Assembly: GCF_003285265.1 (NCBI RefSeq)
Contig: NZ_CP030239.1
Coordinates: 2,525,501-2,589,500, forward strand
DNA from: Paracoccus mutanolyticus
GTDB lineage: Bacteria > Pseudomonadota > Alphaproteobacteria > Rhodobacterales > Rhodobacteraceae
DNA: 64,000 nt
Reading direction: 5' to 3'
A program made the translations under genes and the position numbers. Shown here one piece after another: positions 1-13,021 of the stretch (its first letter is position 1; each line of letters begins with the position of its first letter). The notes below the pieces were generated by a model. It was given only the letters and a program-made list of their open reading frames with translations. It had not been told where the DNA came from and searched no databases.

Positions 1-1050
1 GGTTCGAGGGCCGGGTGATCGTGCTTTACGGCGACACCCCCTTCATCGGCGCGGACACGTTGGCAGCACTTGCCAGCCACACGGCCGATGTCGTGGTCTT
101 GGGGTTCGAGGCGGCCGATCCGGGGCGCTATGGCCGGCTCGTCACCGGCCCCGAGGGCTGGAACGGATCGTCGAATGGAAGGACGCGGACGAGGCCACCC
201 GCGCCATCCGCCTGGTGAACTCGGGTGTGCTGGCCGCCGACGCGGGCCTGCTGCGCGACCTGCTGCCGCGCCTGGGCAACCGCAATGCCTCGGGCGAGTA
301 CACCTGACCGACATTCCCGCGCTGGCCCGCGCCGCAGGCCGCCGGGTCGAGGTCGTCACCTGCAACGAGGACGAGACGCTGGGCATCAACACCCGGGCCG
401 AGCTTGCCGCCGCCGAGGCCGCTTTCCAGGCCCGCGCCCGCGCCCGCGCACTCGACGACGGGGTGACGCTGACCGACCCCGCGACGGTCTGGTTCGCGCT
501 GGACACCGTGATCGGCCGCGATGCGATCATCGGCCCGAATGTCGTCCTGGGCCCCGGCGTCACCATCGAAAGCGGGGCCGAGATCCTGGCCTTTTGCCAT
601 CTCGAGGGCTGCCACATCAGCGCCGGCGCCACGGTCGGCCCCTTCGCGCGGCTGCGTCCGGGGGCGGAGCTGGGGGGCGATGTCCATGTCGGCAACTTCG
701 TGGAAATCAAGAACTCGGTCCTGGACGAAGGCGTCAAGGTGGGCCACCTGACCTATCTGGGCGACACCCATGTGGGCGAGCGCACGAACATCGGCGCCGG
801 CATCGTGACTGCAATTACGCGGCGCGGCAAGCATCGCACGGAAATCGGCCCCCATGCCTGCATCGGCTCGGACACCATGCTGGTGGCGCCGGTGCGGGTG
901 GGGGCGCGGGCGGTGACGGGCTCGGGCTCGGTCATCACCGAGGACATCCCGGACGATGCCATGGCGATCGGCCGGGCGCGGCAGGTGACCAAGCCGGGCC
1001 TGGGCGCGCGGCTGATGCAGGCCCTGCGCCAGAAGAAGAAGGGACAGTAA
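1..1050 (+). CDS. glmU: GlmU, bifunctional UDP-GlcNAc pyrophosphorylase / glucosamine-1-P acetyltransferase (5' end outside window, frameshifted)
   Basis: GlmU acetylates glucosamine-1-phosphate and uridylylates the product to UDP-GlcNAc, the precursor of peptidoglycan and LPS. The window opens inside the N-terminal nucleotidyltransferase domain ([11 protein letters not shown]). The frame moves near 158 and again near 298, where a missing base in GEYYLTD turns the text into a stop. From about 300 to 1050 the C-terminal half is open: linker motif [14 protein letters not shown], then left-handed beta-helix hexapeptides ([21 protein letters not shown]). A compensated indel cluster at 808-830 garbles the NYD active-site segment that should follow NIGAG. 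The stop lies 2 nt before glmS, so the two form a pathway operon. The shifts look like sequence errors because the flanking protein is well conserved. Confidence 0.9.
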
Positions 1051-1052
1051 AG

Positions 1053-2867
<1,815 letters not shown>

Positions 2868-2872
2868 GGGAA

Positions 2873-2898
2873 AGGGCCCGGCCGTCGCGCCGGGCCCT
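2873..2898 (+). terminator. Hairpin terminator between convergent glmS and aqpZ
   Basis: A perfect 10-bp inverted repeat (AGGGCCCGGC, 2873-2882, with GCCGGGCCCT, 2889-2898) and a 6-nt loop starts 6 nt after the glmS stop. It also lies just beyond the aqpZ stop on the other strand, so it can serve both. The U-tract is poor, as is common in high-GC genomes. Confidence 0.65.
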
Positions 2899-2904
2899 CT
2901 CGCG

Positions 2905-3645
2905 TCAGCGTCCCGTGGTCACCGGCCGGTCGTCGCGCGGCACGCCGCCGACGATATCGTCATCCTTCTCGCCGAAGGATTTCCAGATCGTGGCGCCGAT
3001 GACCGCGCCCAGGATCGGGGCGACCCAGAACAGCCACAGCTGGCCGATGGCCCAGCCGCCCGCGAACAGCGCCTGGCTGGTCGAGCGAGCGGGGTTGACC
3101 GAGGTGTTCGTCACCGGGATCGAGATCAGGTGGATCAGCGTCAGCGCAAGCCCGATGGCCAGCGGCGCAAAGCCCTTGGGCGCGCGGCCATGCGTGGCGC
3201 CCAGGATCACGATCAGGAAGAAGCCGGTCAGGATCACCTCGATCAGCAGGGCGGACAGCAGCGAATAGCCGCCCGGCGAATGCGTGCCATAGCCGATCGC
3301 GGCAAAGCCGCCCAGGTCCGCGCCCGCCTTGCCCGAGGCGATGACGTAAAGCGCCGCCGCAGCCAGGATCGCGCCCACGAGCTGCGCCAGGATATAGGGC
3401 AGCAGTTGCGCCGACGGGAAGCGCCCGCCGACGGCCAGCCCGACCGAGACGGCAGGGTTGAAATGCCCGCCCGAGATGCCGCCGACCGCATAGGCCATCG
3501 TCACCACGGTCAGCCCGAAGGCCAGGGACACGCCCAGAAGGCCGATCCCGACCTCGGGGAAGGCGGCGGCCAGCACGGCACTGCCGCAGCCGCCAAAGAC
3601 CAGCCAGAATGTGCCGAGCGCCTCGGCCGCTAGTTGTTTCTGCAT
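2905..3645 (-). CDS. aqpZ: Aquaporin Z-type water channel
   Basis: Inner-membrane MIP-family channel for water. The protein has six hydrophobic segments and both NPA boxes: HFNPAVS (NPA at residues 63-65) and SVNPARS (184-186) with the following Arg187 of the selectivity filter, matching AqpZ. Length 246 residues, near the usual 230-250. The start is the second of two adjacent ATGs (3645), because GGAG lies 6 nt upstream of it; a GTG at 3666 and an ATG at 3648 are alternatives. The C-terminal tail after the last membrane helix is charged (KDDD) and somewhat longer than in E. coli AqpZ. It stands alone and convergent to glmS. Confidence 0.93.
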   Translation of the reverse strand: MQKQLAAEALGTFWLVFGGCGSAVLAAAFPEVGIGLLGVSLAFGLTVVTMAYAVGGISGGHFNPAVSVGLAVGGRFPSAQLLPYILAQLVGAILAAAALYVIASGKAGADLGGFAAIGYGTHSPGGYSLLSALLIEVILTGFFLIVILGATHGRAPKGFAPLAIGLALTLIHLISIPVTNTSVNPARSTSQALFAGGWAIGQLWLFWVAPILGAVIGATIWKSFGEKDDDIVGGVPRDDRPVTTGR

Positions 3646-3795
3646 CATGAACTCCAGATCTGTCACTCGTCATGGCACGGGCCCCGGAGAGGGGCCGGTC
3701 GCTGGAGTCACGATCCGTCTAAGCTGCAAGGGAATAAACAAAAATGTACCGGACGAGGCGGTTTTCGCAGCGGCTGTTGCAAGGATGCGAAAGAC

Positions 3796-3831
3796 AAAAA
3801 GGCCGCCTGGTCCATCGGGACGCGGGCGGCC
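3796..3831 (-). terminator. Rho-independent terminator of the small gene at 3913-4065
   Basis: Read on the minus strand, GGCCGCC (3831-3825) pairs perfectly with GGCGGCC (3807-3801) and is followed by five T residues (3800-3796). It lies about 80 nt after the stop of the small protein gene and before aqpZ. Confidence 0.7.
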
Positions 3832-3912
3832 GGAAATCGTGAGGCAAACGAAGGGAGACAGAGGAGGCGGGGCGCGGCGGGCGCCCCTTGGGCAATCAAG
3901 GCGGGCAGGCGA

Positions 3913-4065
3913 TCAGAGGTGGATCGTGCGGAAGGCCGATTGCGGGATGCCCAGGGTCTTCAGGTCCGCGGCAGCCGGCATACGGTGCATCTCGGTCGCC
4001 GCGGCGGCGCGGATGGCGGCGCGGATCGTGTCGAGGGCGGTGCGGATGGTGCGAAGAGCGGTCAT
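3913..4065 (-). CDS. Small protein of 50 residues, DUF1127-like
   Basis: A 50-residue basic protein beginning MTALRTIRTALDTIRAAI and ending LGIPQSAFRTIHL. The layout (amphipathic N-terminal helix, then a short 'L..LGI....' tail) resembles the DUF1127 small proteins abundant in Rhodobacteraceae, but the match is by eye and weak. The start at 4065 is supported by an AGG-type site about 7 nt upstream. A rho-independent terminator follows at 3796-3831, which supports it being a real single-gene transcript. A longer version starting at 4155 has no visible ribosome site. Confidence 0.55.
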   Translation of the reverse strand: MTALRTIRTALDTIRAAIRAAAATEMHRMPAAADLKTLGIPQSAFRTIHL

Positions 4066-4141
4066 TGTTCTGCCTGTCTGGAACGGTGTTTCGATGACAG
4101 GAAGATGGGCTCCGGGCCGGCCCGGCACAACGCGGCTTATG

Positions 4142-4180
4142 GTCAACCCCGCCATGAGCCCAGGTCATGACGGGGTTAAC
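4142..4180. repeat. Long imperfect inverted repeat downstream of tctA
   Basis: Arms of 16 nt (4142-4157 and 4165-4180) match at 14 positions, the two exceptions being able to form G-U pairs, around a 7-nt loop. It lies 9 nt beyond the tctA stop on the minus strand. There is no T-run, so it may be a processing/stabilising 3' hairpin or a weak terminator for tctCBA. Confidence 0.6.
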
Positions 4181-4188
4181 GGTCGGCG

Positions 4189-5700
<1,512 letters not shown>

Positions 5701-5703
5701 CGC

Positions 5704-6201
5704 CTAGCCCCCCGGAAAGAACAGACGCTCCAGCGGCCCGGCGGGCAGGTGCAGCATCAGAAGTTGCGAAAAGACCACCCAGACCGCAAAGGCAAAGACG
5801 ATGCCAATGGGCAGGGTCATGGCCAGGTTGCGCTTGCCGAAGGCCCGCGCGGTAAAGGCGAACAGGATCCCGGTCGCGATGGAAAAGCCCAAGGGTTTCA
5901 GCAGCATCAGCTGAAGCGCAAGCCCCGCCACGATCCACAGCACCGGCTGGGGGTTCTGCGCGGGCCGTTCGGGAAAGTCGCCCCGCAGCCCCGCCGCCAC
6001 GGTCCAGACCGCAAGGCCCAGCAGGCAGAAGGCGACGACGCGCGGGATGGTGGCCGGCCCGACCCCGGAATAGCCGCCCAGATCGGCCAGCCGGGCGCTG
6101 TCCCACAGCATGACCCCGGCCACGACCGCCAGGAAGGCCGCAATCGCAAGCGCCGCCCAATCGCGGCGGCGCTCTTGATGGTCGTTTTCGAACCCGTTCA
6201 T
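5704..6201 (-). CDS. tctB: TctB-family small permease subunit of a tripartite tricarboxylate transporter
   Basis: Small membrane subunit (165 residues) that accompanies TctA. Four hydrophobic segments are visible: about residues 15-33, 48-65, 82-105 and 118-145. The first follows a charged N-terminus (DHQERRRDW). The order SBP - small subunit - large subunit is that of tctCBA. The start codon overlaps the tctC stop (ATGA), giving translational coupling. Intact. Sequence alone does not tell the substrate. Confidence 0.88.
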   Translation of the reverse strand: MNGFENDHQERRRDWAALAIAAFLAVVAGVMLWDSARLADLGGYSGVGPATIPRVVAFCLLGLAVWTVAAGLRGDFPERPAQNPQPVLWIVAGLALQLMLLKPLGFSIATGILFAFTARAFGKRNLAMTLPIGIVFAFAVWVVFSQLLMLHLPAGPLERLFFPGG

Positions 6202-7137
6202 TTCACCAGACCGATGTCCTTGAGGATCGCGGCCGTCGAGGCCTCGTCCTTGGCAAGTTGCTCGTCAAAGGCGGGACCGGCCAGGAAGGTGTCCATCCAG
6301 CCCTTGTCGGCCAGCTGCTTCTGCCAGCTTTCGGACTTGGCCATCTTCTCGATGTCGGCGGTGATCTGGGCCTTCTGGTCGTCCGACAGGCCCGGGGCCG
6401 CGGCGACCATGCGCCAGTTCTGCAGGTCGATGTCGAGCCCGGCTTCCTTCAGGGTCGGCGCCTCCACGCCCTCGATCCGCTCGGGGGCCGAGACGGCCAG
6501 CAGGCGCAGGGTGCCCGCCTTGACCTGGGCCTCGAACTCGCCCAGCGACGACACGCCCGCGGTGACCTGGTTGCCCAGGATCGCGGCCAGCGCCTCGCCG
6601 CCGCCGGAATAGGCGACATAGTTGATCTCGGTCGGATCGACGCCGGCGGCCTTGGCGAACATGCCGACCGCGATGTGGTCGGTGCCCCCGGCCGAACCGC
6701 CGGCCCAGCTGACCGCGCCCGGGTTTGCCTTCAGCTTGGCGATCAGCCCGCCGATGTCCTGGATCTCGGACGCGGCGGGACCACGATGGCCTCGTATTCG
6801 CCGGTCAGCCGCGCGATGGGGGTCACATCCTTCAGCGAGACGGGCGATTTGTTGGTCAGGATGGCGCCGACCATGACATAGCCGCCGACGATCAGCGCGT
6901 CGGGGTTGCCCTTGTTCTGGCTGGCGAACTGCGCAAGCCCGATGGTGCCGCCCGCGCCCGGCACGTTCTGCACCTGGACCGAGGGCGAGACGCCTTCCTC
7001 CGCATCACGGTCTGCATGGTGCGCGCGGTCTGGTCCCAGCCGCCGCCGGGGTTCGCGGGCGCGATGATGGTATAGTCGGCCATCGCGGGCAGGGCGATGG
7101 CGCCGGCAAACAGGCTGGCGAGAACGAGATGCTTCAT
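6198..7137 (-). CDS. tctC: TctC-family periplasmic tricarboxylate-binding protein (frameshifted)
   Basis: Periplasmic solute-binding protein of the tripartite tricarboxylate transporter. The N-terminus is a Sec signal peptide (ends near [11 protein letters not shown]), followed by the family hallmark [13 protein letters not shown] in the binding cleft. [15 protein letters not shown] and [19 protein letters not shown] also fit TctC. The frame shifts near 6998 and near 6780. The full span is about 312 codons, normal for the family. The start is firm: GGAGGAAA lies a few nt upstream. It is the first gene of tctCBA; the preceding 200 nt should hold the promoter, probably controlled by the TctD/TctE pair at 8489-10537. 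Confidence 0.9.
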
Positions 7138-7340
7138 GACATTTCCTCCGCTGGCGCCGGGGCGGAACCTGCCGCCCGGGTCGCTGATGTCTTGTTGTGC
7201 GTGGAACCCCGCGCCTCTCCCGCGGGCGGGGCTCTCCTCCTGGGTCGCCGTTCGGCGTCCGCTGGCACCCTATCAACCACGCGAACCTGTCATGGACCTG
7301 ACACCGGCGCAAAAAAATGCATGGCAGCCATGCGGCAGGC

Positions 7341-8414
7341 TCAATGGCCCGCCAGCGCCCGGTTCCAGCGCGCCAGCAGCCGCGCGCGGGTGGCGCGGTC
7401 CAGATAGGCCAGCAGGCCGGGGCTGACGGGCACCGGCTTCAGCCGCAGCCCGGCCAGGTCGTCCATGCCGCCGGCGGGGCTGGGCTGCCCTGCCACCTCA
7501 AGGCTGACGGCCGACAGCCGCAGGGTGCGCGACAAAAGCTGCTGGCCTTGAGGCGACATCAGCATGGCCAGAAAGGCCGCGCCCAGGTCGGGGTCGCGCG
7601 CCGCCTGGGGCACCAGGCCGACGCGCGACACGACCACGGTGAAGTCGCGCGGCAGGATCAGGCCCACGTTCGGGATGGCGCCGCGCGCAGATAGGCATAG
7701 GGGCCGATGATGTTGTACCCCAGCGCGTGTTCGCCCGGCGCCGATCCGCTCGAGCAGCTCGCGGCTGGTCGGGTATTGCTGGACGCCCGCCCGGCCCATC
7801 GCCGCGACGACATCCCAGATGCCGGGATAAAGCTCCTGGTCGCGGGCCAGGAACAGATAGCCCACGCCCGAGCGCGCCACGTCATAGGTGCCGATCCGGC
7901 CCTGCGCCTCGTCCGGGTGGCCGGTGATCCAAGCGAGCAGGTCGGCGCGGGTGGCGGGCGGCGCGCGCCCGGCAAAGCTGGGCTTGTGATAGGCAAAGAC
8001 CGCCGGCTCATAGGTCAGCGCATAGGCGGTGTCGCGCCAGTTCGCCCAGTCCGGCAGCGCGGCAGTGTCGGGCGTCATACGGGCCGGCAAAGCCGTCTTC
8101 GCCAGCTTGTATATGCAGGTCCATGGCCGAGGACAAGACGAAATCCGCCGTGCGCTCCATCCTGGCTTTCCGCCACGAATGCGGTCGTGCAGCGCGCCCG
8201 TCAGCAGGTTTTCATAGCGCACCGCGACGCCGGGGTTTTCGCCCTGGAACGCCGCGATCAGCGGGCGCGCCAGATCGTCGTCGAGCGAGGAATAGATCGT
8301 CAGAACCTTGCCCTGAGCCCCCAGGGCGGGGAACAGCGTCGCCTCGGCCAGGGCGGGGCCGCCCGGCAGGCACAGGGCAAGGACCAGGGCGGACAACAGG
8401 GCGGGCAGGCGCAT
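7341..8414 (-). CDS. Periplasmic binding protein of the ABC/Fe3+-type fold linked to tctDE (indels)
   Basis: An extracellular solute-binding protein beginning with a signal peptide ([19 protein letters not shown], cleavage after ALA). [20 protein letters not shown] and [20 protein letters not shown] match group 1 (iron(III)/2-aminoethylphosphonate type) binding proteins. Two compensated frame slips, at about 8105-8180 and 7690-7745, replace short stretches by nonsense but leave the frame open to the end, so these look like indel errors. It lies between tctC and the divergent tctD, 74 nt from the latter. It has no ABC permease nearby. By position I infer a sensory or accessory binding protein for the TctD/TctE system. 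The start at 8414 is preferred to a GTG at 8447 because it gives a clean signal peptide. Confidence 0.75.
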   Translation of the reverse strand: MRLPALLSALVLALCLPGGPALAEATLFPALGAQGKVLTIYSSLDDDLARPLIAAFQGENPGVAVRYENLLTGALHDRIRGGKPGWSARRISSCPRPWTCIYKLAKTALPARMTPDTAALPDWANWRDTAYALTYEPAVFAYHKPSFAGRAPPATRADLLAWITGHPDEAQGRIGTYDVARSGVGYLFLARDQELYPGIWDVVAAMGRAGVQQYPTSRELLERIGAGRTRAGVQHHRPLCLSARGAIPNVGLILPRDFTVVVSRVGLVPQAARDPDLGAAFLAMLMSPQGQQLLSRTLRLSAVSLEVAGQPSPAGGMDDLAGLRLKPVPVSPGLLAYLDRATRARLLARWNRALAGH

Positions 8415-8488
8415 GGCCCATGATTGCCGCAGCCGATCCCCGTTCACAAGCGCCGCGCAGCCCGCTAGGGTCCGGTCCGGGGGTTTTC

Positions 8489-9154
8489 ATGCGCATCCTT
8501 CTGGTCGAGGACAATCTTTCGCTGGCCGAGGGGCTGGTGCAGCTGCTGCGCCAGTCCGGCTATGCCGTGGACGTGGTCCATGACGGCGCCTCGGCCGAGG
8601 CCCTGGCGGCGGCGGAAAGCTTCGATCTGGTGATCCTGGACCTGAACCTGCCGCAGATGGATGGGCTCGAGGTGCTGCGCGCCATGCGGGCGCGGCGCAA
8701 TCCGGCGGCGGTGATGATCCTGACCGCGCGCGGCTCGCCCGAGGAACGGGTGCGCGGCCTTGACCTCGGCGCCGACGACTATCTCATCAAGCCCTTCGAC
8801 ATCGGCGAGTTCGAGGCCCGCATCCGCTCGCTTCTGCGGCGCCAGGCGGGGTTGCGCACGGCGACGGTCAGCTTCGGCGGGCTGACCTTCGACCAGAACA
8901 GCCGCAGCTTTTCGGTGGGCGACCAGCCGCTGGACCTGCCCGCGCGCGAACGCGGCCTGCTGGAACTGCTGATCACCCGCGCGGGAAAGGTGGTGCCGCG
9001 CGACAGCATCGTGCAGTCCCTGACCAGCCTCGAGGACGACCTGTCCCCGAACGCCATCGAACAATACGTCAGCCGGTTGCGCAAAAGGCTGGCAGGGGCG
9101 GGGCTGACCGTCAGGACGGCGCGCGGCATCGGCTATTTCCTGGACCGGGCGTGA
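8489..9154 (+). CDS. tctD: TctD, OmpR-family response regulator
   Basis: Two-component response regulator, 221 residues. The receiver domain (1-115) has the acidic pair ED7-8, the phosphoacceptor Asp51 in VILDLNLPQ, Thr in MILTARG and Lys in YLIKPFD. The C-terminal winged helix (about 125-220) has the OmpR motif QYVSRLRKRL and ends with GIGYFLDRA. The next gene, the sensor kinase, starts inside its stop codon (GTGA overlap). It is divergent from the binding-protein gene. Expected target: the tctCBA promoter upstream of 7137. Confidence 0.9.
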   Translation: MRILLVEDNLSLAEGLVQLLRQSGYAVDVVHDGASAEALAAAESFDLVILDLNLPQMDGLEVLRAMRARRNPAAVMILTARGSPEERVRGLDLGADDYLIKPFDIGEFEARIRSLLRRQAGLRTATVSFGGLTFDQNSRSFSVGDQPLDLPARERGLLELLITRAGKVVPRDSIVQSLTSLEDDLSPNAIEQYVSRLRKRLAGAGLTVRTARGIGYFLDRA

Positions 9155-10537
9155 CGGGGGCGCGGCTGTTTTCCATCCGCCGCCGGCTGCTGGCCTGGCT
9201 GCTGGTGGCGACCGCCGCCTTCGGCGCCCTGGCCCTGGTCGATACCTGGCGCGAGGCCGAGCGCATGGCGACCGCATTGGCCGACCGGGTGCTGGCGGGT
9301 TCCGCCCTGGTCATCGCGGAACGCGCCTCGCTGGACGACACGGGCCAGATTGCCATCGAGATCCCCTATGGCGCGCTGGAGATGCTGAGTTCGGCGGCCG
9401 AGGACCGGGTATTCTATCGCGTGGACGGGCCGCCGGGGCGGCTGGTCACGGGCTATGGCGATCTGCCCGTGGCCCGCGCCCTGCCGGGCGGCGAGCCGGC
9501 CTTTGCCGACGATGTCTTTCGCGGCGAGCCGGTGCGCGTGGCAAGCCTGTCCCGCGCCGCCTCGACCGGAATCGACGAAGTGCCGGTGATCGTGACGGTG
9601 GCCGAAACGACCACGGCGCGCGAGGAACTGACCCGCGCCATCCTGATGCGCTCGGCCCTGCGGCTTTTGCTGATGATCCTGGGCGCAGCGCTGATCGTGG
9701 GCATCGCCGTCACCCTGTCCTTGCGCCCGCTCTATCGACTGGGCGAGGCCATCGCCACCCGCAGCCCCGACGACCTGAGCCCGGTCGAGACCCCGGTGCC
9801 CAGCGAGGTGCGGGGCTTGGTGGGCGCGATCAATTCCTTCATGTCGCGGCTCAAGACCGCGCTGGACGGGTTGCGCAATTTCACCGGCAACGCCGGGCAC
9901 CAGCTGCGCACGCCGCTGGCCGTCGTGCGCACCCAGCTTGCCCTGGCCGGCCGCGCCGCGACCCTGGCCGAGGCGCAGGCGGCGGCGCGCAAGGGTGACG
10001 CCGCCGTGGCCCATGCCGAACGCATCCTGGCGCAGCTTCTGCTGCTGGCCCGCGTCGATGCCGCCGCGGGTGCCGAGGCCGAGCCGATGGACCTGGCGGG
10101 CTTTGCCCGCGACCTGACCGCCGATCACATCCCCGCCGCCGCCGAGGCGGGCATCGACCTGGGCTTCGAAGGCGAGGGGCCGCTGTGGGTCCGGGCCGAA
10201 CCCCTGCTGCTGGGCGAGGCGCTGGGCAACCTGATCCTGAACGCCATCCTGCACACCGGCCCGGGCACCGTCGTCACCGTCCGCGTCGCGCGGGACCTGA
10301 CCGGCGGTAATCAGGATCGAAGACGACGGCCCCGGTGTCCCCGAACCCGCCTGACGCAGCGTGCTGGGCCGCTTTGCCCGCGGCCCGACGCCCGGGCCCG
10401 GCATGGGCCTTGGCCTGCCCGTGGTCGACGAGATCCTGGCCCTTTACGGCGGCCGGCTTGCGCTGCAGGGCGGTGCGGGCGGGCGCGGGCTTTGCGCCCG
10501 CCTGACGCTGCCCCTGGCGCATCCGCCGCGCGGCTAG
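9151..10537 (+). CDS. tctE: TctE, sensor histidine kinase (frameshift near 3' end)
   Basis: Membrane histidine kinase paired with TctD. It has two transmembrane segments (about residues 13-31 and 166-190) around a periplasmic sensor domain of roughly 135 residues. Then come a HAMP-like linker, the H-box NAGHQLRTPLAVV with His250, and the N-box LGNLILNAILHT. A shift near 10305 moves the G-box (EDDGPGVPEP, then GMGLGLPVVDEIL) to another frame, which ends at 10537. One further slip is near 10355. Start is GTG at 9151, overlapping the tctD stop. The kinase is presumably whole in the organism. Confidence 0.87.
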
Positions 10538-10640
10538 CGTTGCGCAATGCGAATATGGGTCTTGCAATCCCGGCATGGAGTCGCCATGCTTTCCTGCATT
10601 CGCGATCGCGTGAATACAGTTTGATGCCGGGCCCCTCTGG

Positions 10641-10660
10641 CGAACGTGGCGGCACGTTCG
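10641..10660 (+). promoter_or_regulatory. Perfect hairpin in the leader of the TerC-family gene
   Basis: CGAACGTG (10641-10648) and CACGTTCG (10653-10660) form a perfect 8-bp stem with a GCGG loop, 47 nt before the ATG at 10707. No yybP-ykoY (manganese) riboswitch core is recognisable around it. It could be an operator or an mRNA hairpin. Confidence 0.45.
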
Positions 10661-10706
10661 TGATGTCGGCGTTGACCTTTGACCAGCCGCCTGGACTTGT
10701 TCTGAC

Positions 10707-11801
10707 ATGCAGCAAGGAAACAACCCTCTCGCCGGGGCTTCCGCGAATGGAGCCCAACCCTCGACCCTGAGCTATTTCAAGTGGTCGTTCATCGTCACCG
10801 TGCTGGGCCTCGCGCTTGGCGGCTTCCTCGGCTGGCAGATGACCGGCACCGTCGGCGGGACGCTGACCATCTTCTTCATCTGCTGCGTCCTCGCGGTGCT
10901 TGAAATCTCGCTTTCCTTCGACAACGCCATCGTGAACGCCAACAAGCTCAAGGAAATGACGCCCGAGTGGCAGCGTCGCTTCCTGACCTGGGGTATCCTG
11001 ATCGCCGTCTTCGGCATGCGGATCGTGTTCCCGCTGCTGATCGTCGTCATCGCGGCCAACATCGGACCGTGGCAGGCGATGGTCCTGGCCGCCAGCCAGC
11101 CCGACGAATATTCGCGCATCATGCATGACGCGCACCTGCCCATCGCGGCCTTCGGCGGCACCTTCCTGATGATGGTGGGCCTGTCCTTCTTCTTCGACCA
11201 CGAAAAGGACGTGCACTGGGTCCGCTGGCTCGAGGACAGGATGCAACGCTATGCCACGATTCGCGGCATCGAGGTCGCGATCGTCCTGGTCACCGTCCTG
11301 ATCTTCTCGCGCTTCCTGGGACCGGTCGAATCGCAGGTGTTCTTCAGCTCGGCGATCTGGGGCCTGCTGACCTTCCTGCTGGTCGAGGTGCTGGGCGGGC
11401 TTCTGGACAGCAGCCAGCAGGCCATGCAGGCCGGGGCCAAGGGCGGCCTGGGTGCCTTCCTCTACCTCGAGGTGCTGGACGCGTCGTTCAGCTTTGACGG
11501 GGTGATCGGGGCCTTCGCGCTGACCCACAACCTGTTCATCATCGCGATCGGCCTGGGCATCGGCGCCATGTATGTCCGCTCGATGACCATCATGCTGGTC
11601 GAACGCGGGACGCTGGCCGAATACCGTTTCCTGGAACACGGCGCCTTCTATGCCATCATCGCGCTGTCGGTCATCATGTTCGTCCAGCCCCTGATGCATA
11701 TCCCCGAGGTCATCACCGGCCTGGGCGGCGCGACGCTGATCGGTATCTCGCTGCTGGCGTCGATCCGCTGGAACCGCCGCAACAAGCACGCCGAGGGTTA
11801 A
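10707..11801 (+). CDS. TerC-family integral membrane protein (DUF475 type)
   Basis: A 364-residue polytopic membrane protein of the TerC superfamily, DUF475 branch. Hallmarks are acidic residues inside helices: LEISLSFDNAIVNANKL (about residues 65-82) and its repeat LEVLDASFSFDGVIGAF (about 255-272). These polar residues in membrane segments suggest metal-ion (for example manganese) transport, as for TerC relatives; here that is inference. About nine hydrophobic segments are seen. Intact. ATG at 10707 lacks a clear ribosome site. It is a single transcription unit with its own leader hairpin and terminator. Confidence 0.88.
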   Translation: MQQGNNPLAGASANGAQPSTLSYFKWSFIVTVLGLALGGFLGWQMTGTVGGTLTIFFICCVLAVLEISLSFDNAIVNANKLKEMTPEWQRRFLTWGILIAVFGMRIVFPLLIVVIAANIGPWQAMVLAASQPDEYSRIMHDAHLPIAAFGGTFLMMVGLSFFFDHEKDVHWVRWLEDRMQRYATIRGIEVAIVLVTVLIFSRFLGPVESQVFFSSAIWGLLTFLLVEVLGGLLDSSQQAMQAGAKGGLGAFLYLEVLDASFSFDGVIGAFALTHNLFIIAIGLGIGAMYVRSMTIMLVERGTLAEYRFLEHGAFYAIIALSVIMFVQPLMHIPEVITGLGGATLIGISLLASIRWNRRNKHAEG

Positions 11802-11824
11802 GGCCCGCCCGGCCCCCCGAAACC

Positions 11825-11855
11825 GGCCGCCGCCCGCAAGGACGGCGGCCTTTTT
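11825..11855 (+). terminator. Rho-independent terminator after the TerC-family gene
   Basis: GGCCGCCG (11825-11832) pairs with CGGCGGCC (11843-11850) and is followed by TTTTT (11851-11855). Confidence 0.85.
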
Positions 11856-11909
11856 GCTGCGCCAACCTCATTGCCCTGCTATAAGGGCCAAAACTGTCAA
11901 GGATTGCCC

Positions 11910-12919
11910 GTGCGTTATCTGGTCCTGCTTGTCATCGCCCTGCTGTCCCTGGCCTGCTTCTGGGTCGCCCTGCGCTGGCGCGGCGGCGCGCTGCCAAGGC
12001 TGGGGCTGGTCCTGCTGGGGCTGGCGGTGCTGGCGGGGGCTGGTGGCAGCTGAGGCAACCGGGCCTGCCCGCGCATGACGACGGCGCCGACCTGCGCCCG
12101 CTTTACGCCGCGCCACGAACCCTGCCGGCCGGGCCGATCCGGGTCTATCATCTGGGCCACAGCCTGGTCGGGCGCGACATGCCCGCGATGCTGGCGCAGA
12201 TGGCGGGCCACGACTATGCGCTGCAGCTGGGCTGGGGCACCGCGCTGCGCGAGCACTTCCAGGGACCCGAGGCGATCAACGGCTTTCAGGCGGAAAACGC
12301 GACGCCGCAGTACCGCGACGCGCATCAGGCGCTGGCCTCGGGCGAATACGATGCCTTCGTCATGACCGAGATGGTGCGCCTGCAGGACGCGCTGCTTTAC
12401 AAGGAAAGCACCGAATACGCCGGCCGCTGGGCCGCCGAGGCGGTCAAGGGCAATCCCGCGATCCAGCTGTTCCTGTACGAAAGCTGGCACGCGCTGGACG
12501 ACCAGCCCGAATGGCTGGGCCGGTTCCCGGGCGACCTGGACCGGATGTGGAGCCAGATCCTGTGGGCCGCCGCGCGCGCGGCCGATCGCCCGGTCTGGCT
12601 GATCCCGGCCGGGCAGGTCATGGCCGCCGTGGTGGCCGAGGCCGAGGCGGGCGGCATCGCCGAACTGACGCGGCGCGAGCAGCTTTTTGCCCGCAATCCC
12701 GACGGCAGCCTGGACCCGATCCACCCCAATGATCTGGGCACCTATCTGGTCGCGCTGACCCATTACGCGACGATCTACGGCAAAAGCCCGGTGGGCCTGC
12801 CGAACCAGCTGTCGCGGGCCGATGGCTCGCCCGCAACCGCGCCTTCGCCCGAACTGGCGCGCCGGATGCAGCAGATCGTCTGGCAGGTCGTCTCGGCCCA
12901 GCCTCTGGCGGGGCTATAG
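11910..12919 (+). CDS. Membrane-anchored SGNH/GDSL-hydrolase-like protein of unknown function (one frameshift)
   Basis: The N-terminus is one or two hydrophobic helices (VRYLVLLVIALLSLACFWVA and LGLVLLGLAVLAG). The frame shifts near 12045 and continues as GWWQLRQPGLPAHDDGADL to the stop at 12919. The body begins IRVYHLGHSLVGRDMPAML, where GHSL occupies the place of the SGNH nucleophile block, and near the end has DPIHPNDLGTYLVALTHYA, similar to the catalytic Asp/His block of that fold. About 335 codons. The function is not known; an anchored periplasmic esterase or acyl hydrolase is one possibility. Start GTG at 11910 is chosen by the onset of the hydrophobic segment; an ATG lies in frame at 11871. 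Confidence 0.6.
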
Positions 12920-13021
12920 CCCGCGGGACCCGGTCACAAGCGCAGGAACCAAACCGCTTTTTCCGGCTTGTTTCCGCATGGGCGGCGCAGTGCCGCCGGT
13001 TCGGATGCAAGGGAGACTGCC

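Noticed and set aside
10538..10706. Possible yybP-ykoY manganese riboswitch before the TerC-family gene
   Set aside because: The conserved core sequence of that riboswitch class is not visible; only a simple perfect hairpin is present.
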